From Proteobacteria bacterium SG_bin9 (GTDB lineage: Bacteria > Pseudomonadota > Alphaproteobacteria > Rhizobiales > Xanthobacteraceae): 64,000 bases of DNA. A model generated the notes under the pieces. That model saw only the letters and a program-made list of their open reading frames with translations. It had not been told where the DNA came from and searched no databases. The translations under genes and the position numbers were made by a program. The DNA is taken from NCBI GenBank assembly GCA_002083525.1, contig LWDM01000023.1, positions 313,693 to 377,692 of the forward strand, read 5' to 3'. This document shows, in pieces, positions 52,446-60,940 of the stretch. Every line of letters begins with the position of its first letter. Position 1 is the stretch's first letter.

Positions 52446-53674
52446 GAAGATGCTCCGCTCAAGCGCTGTCGGAGGGATACCGTTGCCATCACCAGACCGA
52501 TCAAAGATGCCCCGCAAAGAACCAATACCGGAACCAGAATTTCCGTTAGTGGCGTGTTCTGCCAAAGCAGGCGGTGATACGCCTCGATCGTCCAAGCGTT
52601 CGGCGTGATCCAGCTGATATCCTGCAGCCAGGGCGGCATCAAGAAGCGTGGCACCATACTGCCGCCGATTGCCGAGAGTACCAAAACCATGAAGTTTGAC
52701 AAAGTTGCGGCTTGCTGTCGGCTCTGACAGGCCGCTGCGATCAGCAAGCCAAGCGACGCCGCGCACGCCGCGGCGGCAACCGTTGTCAAGATCCATCCAG
52801 GCAGGTGTTCCAGCGTGTTGACGCCATAAGCAAAGCTTGCGATCGCAAAGATCAAGGCGGATTGGACAATTCCCTGCAACAGCAAGAATAAGAACTTGCC
52901 TGTGATAACCACGCCGACACCACCCGTGCTCGCAACGATGCGGTCAACCACACCGCTTTCCCGCTCGTCAATCAGCGACATGGCGCTTTGGGCTGCGGCA
53001 AACAAGAGGAACATGAACGTGACCGCGCCTGCGTAGTAAACCACGGCAGCGTTGGCGGCATTGGCGGGTTTGATCATGACGCTATCGACGAGCATATCCC
53101 GCAGCGATCCGGCTTTCGGACCGGGCTCCTTGGCCTCCCGTTTGAGGTCGGCGATCACAGCGTCCCGTTTGCGTTGTTGGTCGGCGGTGAGGCCGCCCAA
53201 CTGTTGTTCTAAATCAGCGACCGCTTGTTGGTAGCTGACGTCAGGCAAATACTCGCCGAACAGCTTCAGCAAATGTCCCGTGACGATGGGAACAGCAATC
53301 GCCCGCCCGGCATCACCAATCACGCGGATGGGCGTTTGTCGCCGCTCGAGATCAGCGGGATCGGCGCGAATGATCAGGCCAGCATCGATCTCCGACCGTC
53401 TGACCATCGTTTCCAAACCGGCTTCGGTGGTCGCTGGGCTGGTTACGACGCGCAGCTCTCTCGAGTCACTTAATGCTGCGACGAGACGGGCCGAGGATTC
53501 AGTCTTTACGTTATCGACGATCGCGATTTTCACACGCAGATCGCCGCCGGTCGCAACCGAAAAAATGGCCGCAAAAATCACGTAGATCAGTGGCGGCAAC
53601 ACAAAGGCCATCGCGAAGGCGCCACGATCGCGCAGGATTGCCAACAGCATGGCGCGGAACACCGCAACGATCAT
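52442..53674 (-). CDS. ABC-2 type transporter permease in the carotenoid operon
   Basis: A 410-residue permease. One transmembrane helix lies near the N-terminus (AMAFVLPPLIYVIFAAIFSV), then a large periplasmic domain (about residues 45-210), then five helices (AVTFMFLLFAAAQSAMSLID; ESGVVDRIVASTGGVGVVIT). This is the ABC-2/YhfO-type exporter form (ABC2_membrane_3). It lies between the ATPase gene (10-bp gap) and crtZ (4-bp overlap), so it is fully inside the crtE-crtZ operon. The cargo is unknown; a lipid or carotenoid is conceivable because of the operon. Confidence 0.9.
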   Translation of the reverse strand: MIVAVFRAMLLAILRDRGAFAMAFVLPPLIYVIFAAIFSVATGGDLRVKIAIVDNVKTESSARLVAALSDSRELRVVTSPATTEAGLETMVRRSEIDAGLIIRADPADLERRQTPIRVIGDAGRAIAVPIVTGHLLKLFGEYLPDVSYQQAVADLEQQLGGLTADQQRKRDAVIADLKREAKEPGPKAGSLRDMLVDSVMIKPANAANAAVVYYAGAVTFMFLLFAAAQSAMSLIDERESGVVDRIVASTGGVGVVITGKFLFLLLQGIVQSALIFAIASFAYGVNTLEHLPGWILTTVAAAACAASLGLLIAAACQSRQQAATLSNFMVLVLSAIGGSMVPRFLMPPWLQDISWITPNAWTIEAYHRLLWQNTPLTEILVPVLVLCGASLIGLVMATVSLRQRLSGASS

Positions 53675-53684
53675 CGTTCGCGCC

Positions 53685-54668
53685 TTAGCTCATTTGATCG
53701 AAGAACAAGCTGGTGAGATCGGGTTCGCGCACCCGGATCTCGCGGACGTCCAAGCCGGCAGACCCAAGCGCGGCCTTGATTTGGCGACTATCGGCAGACG
53801 CTGGTTCCAAAAATCCGATCCAGTTGAGAGGTGATTGCGTATGCCGCATGCCTATCTTCGCCAGCGCTTCCGCGCCCCGTGGGTTTGGCTGTTGCCAAAG
53901 CACGACTGCGACTTCCTGCTTCTCGCCAAACACCGAGTCCAGAATATCGTAGGGTACGCCCTCAAGGATCAGCTCGCCATTCTTCAGAAATCCAATCCGG
54001 TCCGACAGAGCTTGCGCCTGGTCGAGGTCATGGGTCGCGATGACGATCGCAACGCCCATCTCCTTGAAATGTTGAAGCAAGCCGTGGATCGCTTCCCGCG
54101 CATCCAAGTCGATGCCGACGGTCGGTTCATCGAGAATGAGCACTGAAGGATGTCCCAACACGCCGGCGCAAATGTTGACCCGCCGCTGATAGCCGCCCGA
54201 CAGGGTACGGCAGATTTGCTTCGCTTCGCGTTCGAGCGAAGCAAGGCGGAGAATCCACGCGACCCGTCGCGTAAGCTCGTCGCCGGATAGTCCCGACAAT
54301 CGTCCGAAAGTCTGCAAGTTCTCCGCAACTGTGAGGTGGGGATAGATCGATATGTTCTGGGGGATGTAACTGATCGCGCGCCTTGCTTCGCGATCGGCCC
54401 GCGGATTGACCCCGCGAAGCTCGACGCTACCGCTGTCGAGATCAAGGTAGCCGCTCATTGCCTTCATGACCGTCGTCTTGCCGGCGCCGTTCGGTCCAAG
54501 CAGCCCGTAAATCTGGCCGGGGTAGAGATCGATGGTTACGCCGCCAAGCGCACGTCGTCCGCTGAAGGCGTGGCGCGCGTCGCGCACAGTCAGGAGTGGT
54601 GCCGTGGCGCGTAAAGCCAGCGAAGCAGGCGACGATTTCCTCACGCTGGGCATGTTGAACATCGTCAT
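53685..54668 (-). CDS. ABC transporter ATP-binding protein in the carotenoid operon
   Basis: A 327-residue ATPase. Walker A is GPNGAGKTT, the signature is LSGGYQRRVNI, and Walker B is VLILDEPTVGIDLD, with the switch His in IVIATHDLDQ. The C-terminal about 90 residues are an extra domain common in ABC-2 exporter ATPases (CcmA/DrrA type). It starts 12 bp after the crtE stop and is followed by its permease. It energises export of an unknown, probably hydrophobic, substrate across the inner membrane. Confidence 0.92.
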   Translation of the reverse strand: MTMFNMPSVRKSSPASLALRATAPLLTVRDARHAFSGRRALGGVTIDLYPGQIYGLLGPNGAGKTTVMKAMSGYLDLDSGSVELRGVNPRADREARRAISYIPQNISIYPHLTVAENLQTFGRLSGLSGDELTRRVAWILRLASLEREAKQICRTLSGGYQRRVNICAGVLGHPSVLILDEPTVGIDLDAREAIHGLLQHFKEMGVAIVIATHDLDQAQALSDRIGFLKNGELILEGVPYDILDSVFGEKQEVAVVLWQQPNPRGAEALAKIGMRHTQSPLNWIGFLEPASADSRQIKAALGSAGLDVREIRVREPDLTSLFFDQMS

Positions 54669-54680
54669 AACATGCTGATC

Positions 54681-55619
54681 TCAGGAGAGGAAGTTTGAAA
54701 AGCCGTCGTCGATCAGCGATCGCAAGCGTTGGTCGTGCGAGCCCGTTTGATCAAGGCACGTGAGAGCAGCTGTCAGATGTCCCTGCAGCTTGCGCCGGGT
54801 ATCGTCGATGCCATTGCGCGACACCAACGTAGGCTTGTTTGCATCTTTGCCAGTGTCTTTCCCAGTCTTGCCGGCATACGCGTGGTCGTCCAACAGATCA
54901 TCTGCGATCTGGAAGGCCGCCCCAAGCTCCAAGGCGAACTGACGAACGAGTTCCAGTCGTTTGCCATTCACACCGGCGATGCGCGCGCCCGCCTCTGCCG
55001 CCGCCGCAAATAATGCTGCTGTCTTCAGCTTGTTGACTTTGATCAACTCCTCATCGCGGCTCGTTCCTGATCGCAGGTTGAGGTCCATGGCCTGACCGCC
55101 AATCAGGCCGTTGATGCCGATGGCTGAGGTCAGCAAACGCATCAAATCCAAACGAAGTTCAGACGGCAAATCCTTGCAAGCGACGATCGTTTCGAACGCC
55201 TGATTGAGCAACGCAACGCTCGCCAAGATTGCCGTGTCATCGCCGAACGCAAGGTGGAGGGTTGGTTGCCCGCGCCGAACCGTTGCGTTGTCCATCGACG
55301 GCAAGTCGTCCATCGACAAGGACGCCGCATGAACCATCTCAATGGCGCAGGCCACATCCAGCGCAGCTAAGTCACGACGCCCGAAGTGCAGCGAAGTGAG
55401 CACAGTCAACAGTGGCCGCAACCGCTTGCCCGGCGTCAGCAAGCTGTATGTCATCGCGCGGTGGAGATTGACGGGATCGCTGCCGGCCTTGAGCATCAGC
55501 TTTTCGAGACGATGGTCAATCATCCCTCGAAAGTGCATCAACGACCACTCTTCGACCGTCGATTGGAGGTCTGCGCGCAGCCCTCGGGCGCGGTCTGGCT
55601 GAATGTGCTGGTCTGTCAT
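54681..55619 (-). CDS. crtE: Geranylgeranyl diphosphate synthase
   Basis: A 312-residue polyprenyl synthase. The first Asp-rich motif is MDDLPSMDN and the second is DDLLDDHAYAG; PGKRLRPLLTVL precedes them. It condenses isopentenyl units to geranylgeranyl diphosphate for CrtB. The ATG at 55619 is chosen by family length; no strong ribosome site is visible, and a GTG start about 70 bases upstream is possible. It leads the operon crtE, ABC ATPase, ABC permease, crtZ, which starts at a TGATCC-type promoter. Confidence 0.94.
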   Translation of the reverse strand: MTDQHIQPDRARGLRADLQSTVEEWSLMHFRGMIDHRLEKLMLKAGSDPVNLHRAMTYSLLTPGKRLRPLLTVLTSLHFGRRDLAALDVACAIEMVHAASLSMDDLPSMDNATVRRGQPTLHLAFGDDTAILASVALLNQAFETIVACKDLPSELRLDLMRLLTSAIGINGLIGGQAMDLNLRSGTSRDEELIKVNKLKTAALFAAAAEAGARIAGVNGKRLELVRQFALELGAAFQIADDLLDDHAYAGKTGKDTGKDANKPTLVSRNGIDDTRRKLQGHLTAALTCLDQTGSHDQRLRSLIDDGFSNFLS

Positions 55620-55722
55620 CGGGCAACCATACACACGCTTGCACACCCTTTGTCTCAGAAAAAAACGCGCGAACGCGCGCCGAGCCACCAGGTGGACACC
55701 TAGAGTTGCGGCAAGAGGTGTT

Positions 55723-55750
55723 GATACGTCCGCGCTCGCGGTTTGGATCA
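55723..55750 (-). promoter_or_regulatory. RpoE-type promoter of the crtE operon
   Basis: Minus strand: TGATCC (55750-55745), 16 bases, CGTATC (55728-55723). The expected start is near 55716, about 97 bases before the crtE ATG. The -35 and -10 elements are identical to those of rpoE and folE. Confidence 0.75.
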
Positions 55751-55828
55751 CAGGCCGCGTGCCTGCCATGATGAGATCACCGAAAATATTGATCGTGTGA
55801 GACTTTTTGCCCCAGATGACGCGGCGCA

Positions 55829-57055
55829 TTATTCAGTGGGCTGCCGCTGACGTTCGAGGAAGATCCTGACGCTCGGGTCTCTCGTAAGCGCTATCGCGCG
55901 TTCAAGGCATCGACTGGCCTCGCCGTTTGCGTGCAGTGCACCCAGCACCCGCGCGCGTGTAGCCCAATAGGGCTGATAGTCGGCGATAGCCTGGCCGTCG
56001 AGCTCGTTCAGCGCCTGCAGCGCCAAATCTGCGGAGCGTCCATCCAGCAGCACGGCAGCGCGGCCGACATGAGCACCAATGCTTGGCGCGCGTGAAACCA
56101 AAAGATCATAAAGCGTGAGCAAGGCGTCGTAATCAATCCGTCCGGTCACCGGGCGTTGGACATGAACGGATTGAATCGCGGCTTCGCATTGATAGCGGCC
56201 AAAGCGCTGATGACGCGACGCTGCGATGAGCATCTGCTCGGCTTCGGCAATCATATCGGAAGACCATAGGCTGGCATTTTGCTCGTTGAGCGGCACCAGC
56301 TTGCCATCCGTGTCCCGTCGCGCGTCGCGCCTCGCCTCGCAGTATAGCATCAGGGCCAGCAGGCCGAGCGGTTCAGGCTCTTCTGGCAGGAGTTCCACAA
56401 GCAGGCGCCCCAGAAAGAGTGCTTCGCCGGTGAGTCCACTGACGTCTGGATCAAGAGCCAAATGATCCCAGCCCGCGCCGTACGAGATATAGATCGCGTT
56501 GAGCACCTCGGACAATCGTGCGGTGACATCGTCACTACTGAGTGTCTCAAAACGCAATTTGGCATCGCGGATTTTGGCCTTGGCGCGGGAAAGCCGTTGA
56601 CCCATCGTCGCGGGCGCGACGAGAAATGCGGCCCCAATCCGTACCGCATCCAACCCCAACACGGCTTGCAGCATGAGAGGTGTGCGGATCAGAGGATCAA
56701 TTGCGGGATGCGCGCACACAAACAACAGGTTCAGACGTCGATCCGGTAGCGTGTCCTCCAATTGATCGAGCAGACTTGTCACAACCTGCTCAAGCTCGAC
56801 TTGAGACGCTTTGCGAACCTCGTCGCTCCGTCGCTTGTTCTGGAGGTTGTTTCTGGCGACCGTTAGCAGCCATGCGTCGGGATTGTCGGGGACGCCGCGC
56901 TCGGGCCACGTCTGCACCGCGGCAACGAACGCATCCGCCAGCGCATCCTCAGCGGCGGCGATGTCCCCTGTCCGCGCCGCAAGCAGAGCCAGCAGCCGCC
57001 CGTACGAATGACGGGCTGCTGCTTCTGCCACTTCATGTGCGCGGCGCGCGTTCAC
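55829..57055 (-). CDS. ECF42-type RNA polymerase sigma factor with C-terminal TPR-like domain
   Basis: A 408-residue sigma factor, twice the size of a usual ECF protein. Region 2 has SYGRLLALLAARTGDIAAAE and NPDAWLLTVARNNLQNKRRS; a region-4-like part follows around FLVAPATMGQRLSRAKAKIR. The C-terminal half (from about residue 190) is helical with repeat-like helices (DLALQALNELDGQAIADYQP). This is the layout of ECF42. The start is a GTG at 57055 in a GTGA overlap with the YCII gene, the constant partner of this group. The signal and targets are unknown. Confidence 0.88.
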   Translation of the reverse strand: MNARRAHEVAEAAARHSYGRLLALLAARTGDIAAAEDALADAFVAAVQTWPERGVPDNPDAWLLTVARNNLQNKRRSDEVRKASQVELEQVVTSLLDQLEDTLPDRRLNLLFVCAHPAIDPLIRTPLMLQAVLGLDAVRIGAAFLVAPATMGQRLSRAKAKIRDAKLRFETLSSDDVTARLSEVLNAIYISYGAGWDHLALDPDVSGLTGEALFLGRLLVELLPEEPEPLGLLALMLYCEARRDARRDTDGKLVPLNEQNASLWSSDMIAEAEQMLIAASRHQRFGRYQCEAAIQSVHVQRPVTGRIDYDALLTLYDLLVSRAPSIGAHVGRAAVLLDGRSADLALQALNELDGQAIADYQPYWATRARVLGALHANGEASRCLERAIALTRDPSVRIFLERQRQPTE

Positions 57056-57423
57056 ATGGTGCCCGGCTGTGCGGGCGGCGGCAGGATTGGCCGCACTTCG
57101 ACCGATGCGTAGGTCGCCGAAGGTGCTTTGGCCGCCCAATCAAGGGCTACATCCAGATCGGGAACTTCGATGACGAAATAGCCGCCAATACTCTCTTTGG
57201 TGTCGGCAAACGGCCCGTCATGGATGACACGCTTGCCGTCGCGGACACGAATGGTGGTCGCGGATTGCGGGGGATGCAGCCCATCACCTTTGACGATGAT
57301 GCCCGCCTGCGCCATCGCACCGATGAAGGCGTTCCAAGCGCCCCAGTAGTGTGGCGCCTCCGCAGGATCGTTACGTTTGGCAAATTCGCTTTCGGTTTCA
57401 TTCAACAACATCATGAACTGCAT
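57052..57423 (-). CDS. YCII-related (DGPF) domain protein
   Basis: A 123-residue protein with the YCII fold and the motif HDGPFADTKESIGGYFVIEV that gives the DGPF name. The opening is MQFMMLLNETESEFAKRNDP; in-frame ATGs further upstream are possible. DGPF proteins are nearly always next to ECF42 sigma factors and are thought to be under their control. Its biochemical role is unknown; YCII proteins are related to chloromuconolactone-type and peroxidase-type small enzymes. Confidence 0.9.
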   Translation of the reverse strand: MQFMMLLNETESEFAKRNDPAEAPHYWGAWNAFIGAMAQAGIIVKGDGLHPPQSATTIRVRDGKRVIHDGPFADTKESIGGYFVIEVPDLDVALDWAAKAPSATYASVEVRPILPPPAQPGTM

Positions 57424-57488
57424 CGTCCACACCCATTCCATCGCGGATACGCCGATTGGCTGGCCGTCGCGAGCCGGCCTACTGCGAT

Positions 57489-57515
57489 GACACTTGGAAC
57501 CTCGGCGTTTCGACA
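57489..57515 (-). promoter_or_regulatory. Possible ECF42-type promoter before the DGPF gene
   Basis: Minus strand: TGTCGA (57515-57510), 17 bases, TGTC (57492-57489). TGTCGA is the known -35 element of ECF42 promoters; the -10 is only a partial match. It lies about 65 bases upstream of the DGPF start. Confidence 0.4.
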
Positions 57516-57547
57516 CAAGCAAGAAAATTTTCTGCTGACCCGATTCT

Positions 57548-58165
57548 TCAGGCCGGCAAATCCGCCTTGAGCGCGGCGCGAACCCGTTGAAAGGCGTGTG
57601 GGAGCGCTTTGCCGAGCTTGGAGGGTGTCACGGGCAACGTGGCGAGGCTGGGCGACTTTAAGACCGTCGCAAGGCCGTGCATGGTCGCCCAGACGAAAAA
57701 CGCATCCAAATCGGCGTCAGCGCCCTTCTGGCGACTGTTGGCTGCAAACAGCTGGGTCAGCATATCGCGCAGGATGGCGTACGCGTATTGGGCTTTCTCC
57801 AGCATAGCCGGATACTTGTCCGGGTCAGGCAACGACGTGCCAAACATCAACCGGTATTCGAGAGGATGGTTGAGCGCGTAGCGGATGTAGGCGTTGCCAA
57901 GCGACGCCAAATCTTCGGTTGGATCCCCGGTCAGTTTGCGTGTGTGCAAATGCTTCGAAAACGCGTCGAAACAGCGGCCGACGACTTCGGCAAGCAGATG
58001 CTCGCGGTTTTCAAAGTGCTTGTAAGGTGCTTGATGTGATACGCCGACGCGGCGCGCCACTTCGCGCAAGCTTAGATTCTCGAGCCCGTCTTCACCGATG
58101 ATCGAGAGGGCTTCGACGATACAATCTTCACGCAGGTTGCGTGTTTTGGTCGATTTTTTTGCCAC
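57548..58165 (-). CDS. TetR family transcriptional regulator
   Basis: A 205-residue repressor. The N-terminal helix-turn-helix (residues about 10-60) has CIVEALSIIGEDGLENLSLR and EVARRVGVSHQAPYKHFENR, followed by an all-helical ligand domain of the WHG type. The start is a GTG at 58165, inside the end of the upstream SDR gene (38-bp overlap), so the two are co-expressed. It probably controls the SDR-tetR operon and the divergent MFS gene through the dyad at 59001-59036. Confidence 0.9.
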   Translation of the reverse strand: MAKKSTKTRNLREDCIVEALSIIGEDGLENLSLREVARRVGVSHQAPYKHFENREHLLAEVVGRCFDAFSKHLHTRKLTGDPTEDLASLGNAYIRYALNHPLEYRLMFGTSLPDPDKYPAMLEKAQYAYAILRDMLTQLFAANSRQKGADADLDAFFVWATMHGLATVLKSPSLATLPVTPSKLGKALPHAFQRVRAALKADLPA

Positions 58166-58961
58166 GTTGGTGCCTTGTCATGCCGCCCATTACCACGCCC
58201 ATCATCCGGACGCGGCCCCACCTCGGCAAGAAGCACAGCGAGAATTCCAAGAATTTTGACAGCCAACCTGGCCGTACCGTCAAACGGCGACCGAGAGCAT
58301 CCAATGTTTCTGCGGCCACCACGTCCGGCTTTTCCGACATGCTCATCTGCATGTCGGCCCGTGCTGCGAAACCACTGGAGATTGGCCCAGGCGCGCATGC
58401 AACGACGTCCACGCCGAGCGGCTTGAGCTCATGGTAGAGGCCTTCGGCGAACGTTTGCACAAATGCCTTGGTCGCGGCGTAGTTAGCGGATCGGGGCGTA
58501 CCTTGAAACGCAAGCAGCGAACTCATCAGAACTAGACCGCCCTTCCCCCGCGTGATCATCCGCGGTGCCATCAATCTAGCCAAGGTAACGGTCGCACGGC
58601 AATTGACGTCGACCATGCCAACTTCCTCGGCAAGGTCAGACTTTACAAACTCTCCGGACGAGCCAAAGCCAGCTGCCGAAACCAGCAGCCCAACATCGAG
58701 ATCGGCGACATCTTGGCTCAATGCATCAGCTGCCCCCTCCGGCTGAAGATCTTGGGCAATGATGCGAACCTCAGTGCGATGGCGGGTCTCCAACTCCGTC
58801 GCAAGGGCTTCCAGCGCTTCCAAATTTCGCGCAACCAGTACCAACGCAAACCCGCGCTTAGCCAGTTCGATCGCAAACGCACGGCCGATGCCATTGGATG
58901 CGCCCGTCACAACGGCCCAAGGCCCATACTGAGAAACAAATGACGCGTTACTCCTCGACAT
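58128..58961 (-). CDS. Short-chain dehydrogenase/reductase
   Basis: A 277-residue classical SDR. The cofactor motif is VVTGASNGIGRAFAIELAKR and the catalytic YAATKAF follows a serine in LVLMSSLLAF. The ATG at 58961 has GAGGGGG before it; a TTG 15 bases upstream is less likely. It is coupled with tetR downstream and divergent from an MFS transporter. The substrate is unknown; long-chain ketones or alcohols are common for this subgroup. Confidence 0.9.
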   Translation of the reverse strand: MSRSNASFVSQYGPWAVVTGASNGIGRAFAIELAKRGFALVLVARNLEALEALATELETRHRTEVRIIAQDLQPEGAADALSQDVADLDVGLLVSAAGFGSSGEFVKSDLAEEVGMVDVNCRATVTLARLMAPRMITRGKGGLVLMSSLLAFQGTPRSANYAATKAFVQTFAEGLYHELKPLGVDVVACAPGPISSGFAARADMQMSMSEKPDVVAAETLDALGRRLTVRPGWLSKFLEFSLCFLPRWGRVRMMGVVMGGMTRHQRGKKIDQNTQPA

Positions 58962-59000
58962 CCGCCCCCTCGACAATTGATTGACTTGCGCATCAGAATG

Positions 59001-59036
59001 ACTTTCAAAGTAGACAGCGTCAACTGTTCTGAAAGT
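59001..59036. promoter_or_regulatory. Inverted repeat between SDR-tetR and MFS genes
   Basis: Arms ACTTTCA (59001-59007) and TGAAAGT (59030-59036), with inner ACAG and CTGT near the centre. It sits in the 82-bp divergent promoter region, directly before the MFS start codon, the right place for the TetR operator. Confidence 0.5.
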
Positions 59037-59043
59037 TCGCGAG

Positions 59044-60216
59044 ATGAACAGGTCTATCTATTGTCTGGCTGCTGCAACGTTTGCGATGGGCACCGAGGCC
59101 TATGTCTACAGCGGGCATCTCTCGGCGCTGGCAGCAGATCTCTCGATTCCCCTGGCTGCGTCGGGGCAGCTTGCGTCAGCGTTCGCACTAACGAACGCGC
59201 TCACGGCTCCCTTCGTTGCCGCGGCCGTCAGCGGCTACGACCGACGACGCATACTGGTGGTTGGCCTTTGTCTGATCGGCATCCTTAACTTGGTTGCGTC
59301 GCTGTTAAGCTCCTTCACGGGTCTCATCATCATCCGAATTATGTGCGGGCTCGCAGCGGGTTTGGTCGGTCCGATCGCGACCGTCGCCGCCGCGCAGCTT
59401 GCGGGGCCGGCCAACCGCGGCAAGGCGATGGCAATCGTGGTGGGCGGTCTGACGTTGGCTTTTGTGCTGGGCATTCCCAGCGGCAGTGTGGTCGGCGATT
59501 TCGCGAGCTGGCGCGGCACGTTCGCGTATGCCGGCATCGTCGCCTTGGCGGGAGCAGTGGTGATAGGCACCGTGCTAAAACCGATGGCGGGCGGTCCGCG
59601 GCCCAATCTGTCCGCCATTCGTAATCTCGCGCAAGGCAGCGTAATTACCAACCTGTCGATGACACTTGTGGGATTTGCCGCGACGTTTGCAGTGATCGCC
59701 TTTGTCGGACCGGTCATCACCGCAATCACTGCGTTAACCGGTTCTGGGGTCGGTGCCATGCAAGCTTTGGTAGGTTTAGGAAGCTTTATCGGCATCGCTT
59801 TAGGGGGCTCTTACGCCGACCGGCCGCAGGCCTCATTGGCTATCTCAATCGCGTTCGTTACCTCCGCCATCGCCTTGGGCGCGATGAGTTTGCTGATGGA
59901 AATGTCGATGACACGGGCGATTGCGATCGCCTTGTTGTCGCTGGCAATGGTCGTCGGATCGGCATCTTTATTCACCCGAACGCCCATTTTGCAGACGCAA
60001 CTGTTTGCGTCAGTGCCCGCCCCGGTGCAGCCGATCGCACTCGCCCTCAATCAGAGCATGGTCTTCTTCGGCCAAGGGCTCGGGGCGCTGGTCGGCGGCA
60101 TCGCAATCGGCGTTGGTGGAATCGAGATTGTTGGATATGCCGGCGCTGCGATCGCCGTACTGGGGCTACTGATATCAATCAATGCCAAACCTGTTGCCGC
60201 CCCAGCTCATCCGTAA
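59044..60216 (+). CDS. MFS family efflux transporter
   Basis: A 390-residue membrane protein with 12 predicted helices and no long loops. ATFAMGTEAYVYSGHLSALA and DLSIPLAASGQLASAFALTN, then DRRRILVVGL-like basic loops are typical of the AraJ/drug-exporter MFS branch. The start ATG is 8 bases after the dyad in the promoter region. Its end overlaps the dehalogenase gene by 10 bp. It probably exports a compound sensed by the TetR protein. Confidence 0.9.
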   Translation: MNRSIYCLAAATFAMGTEAYVYSGHLSALAADLSIPLAASGQLASAFALTNALTAPFVAAAVSGYDRRRILVVGLCLIGILNLVASLLSSFTGLIIIRIMCGLAAGLVGPIATVAAAQLAGPANRGKAMAIVVGGLTLAFVLGIPSGSVVGDFASWRGTFAYAGIVALAGAVVIGTVLKPMAGGPRPNLSAIRNLAQGSVITNLSMTLVGFAATFAVIAFVGPVITAITALTGSGVGAMQALVGLGSFIGIALGGSYADRPQASLAISIAFVTSAIALGAMSLLMEMSMTRAIAIALLSLAMVVGSASLFTRTPILQTQLFASVPAPVQPIALALNQSMVFFGQGLGALVGGIAIGVGGIEIVGYAGAAIAVLGLLISINAKPVAAPAHP

Positions 60217-60932
60217 CATCCAAGGCGATCGGCCAGATCGAGCATATCGTTGGCGACAATTGTCCAATTTTCCTCCGCCTCCAAATCGACTGTCTGCTGC
60301 GGACCGAATTCGCGACGCCGAGGTATGAAACACGTCTGGAGACCATAAGCTCGCGCGGCGCGCAGGTCGTTGTTGTGCGCTGCGACCATCATAACCTGTT
60401 CAGGCTCAACATCGAGCAGACGCGCGGCGCCAAGGTACAGTTCTCGATCGGGCTTGTAGCGCTGGAACATGTCAGCCCCGAAGACGCAGTCCCATTCCAG
60501 CTCCGCAAATTTCGCCAATGTGACGAGCAAAGACGTGTTGGCGTTTGACAGCGGTGCGACAACAAAGCGCTTGTTCAGCCGTTGTAGTGCGGGTCGCGCA
60601 TCCGGCCAGCCGTTTAACTGATGCCAGGCTTTGACCAAAAACTCTCGATCCGTCGTCGTTGCCTGCGCAAGCGGCCCGTCAACAAGCATGCGGTCAAGAC
60701 TCTGACGGTGCAGCTGATCGAGGGTAGGAAACGGTTGTGGAGCAGTTTTGCGCAACTCCATTAGCGATGGCATATAGGCGGCGCGCCATGCGTCAACGAA
60801 CGCCGACCAATCGACGCTGAAGCCGTTTCGCCTACCCCAAGGCTCGAATGTCGTGACAAGGCTCGAGCGCCAGTCGACAACGGTGCCAAAGACATCAAAC
60901 AGCAACACCTTCACCGGCGCGGTCGGGCTCAT
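60207..60932 (-). CDS. Haloacid dehalogenase type II
   Basis: A 241-residue HAD-superfamily enzyme. The nucleophile Asp13 is in VLLFDVFGTVVDW, motif II in FVVAPLSNANTSL, and the last motif in QVMMVAAHNNDLRAARAYGL, as in L-2-haloacid dehalogenases. These hydrolyse the carbon-halogen bond of short 2-haloacids, but many members act on other substrates. It follows the epoxide-hydrolase-like gene by 8 bp on the same strand, and the pair may form a small detoxification operon. Confidence 0.88.
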   Translation of the reverse strand: MSPTAPVKVLLFDVFGTVVDWRSSLVTTFEPWGRRNGFSVDWSAFVDAWRAAYMPSLMELRKTAPQPFPTLDQLHRQSLDRMLVDGPLAQATTTDREFLVKAWHQLNGWPDARPALQRLNKRFVVAPLSNANTSLLVTLAKFAELEWDCVFGADMFQRYKPDRELYLGAARLLDVEPEQVMMVAAHNNDLRAARAYGLQTCFIPRRREFGPQQTVDLEAEENWTIVANDMLDLADRLGCYG

Positions 60933-60940
60933 GCTGGCTC

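Noticed and set aside
52446..52796. N-terminal extension of the crtZ frame
   Set aside because: It lies inside the ABC permease gene and codes for non-membrane, low-complexity sequence; the ATG at 52445 is coupled to the permease stop.
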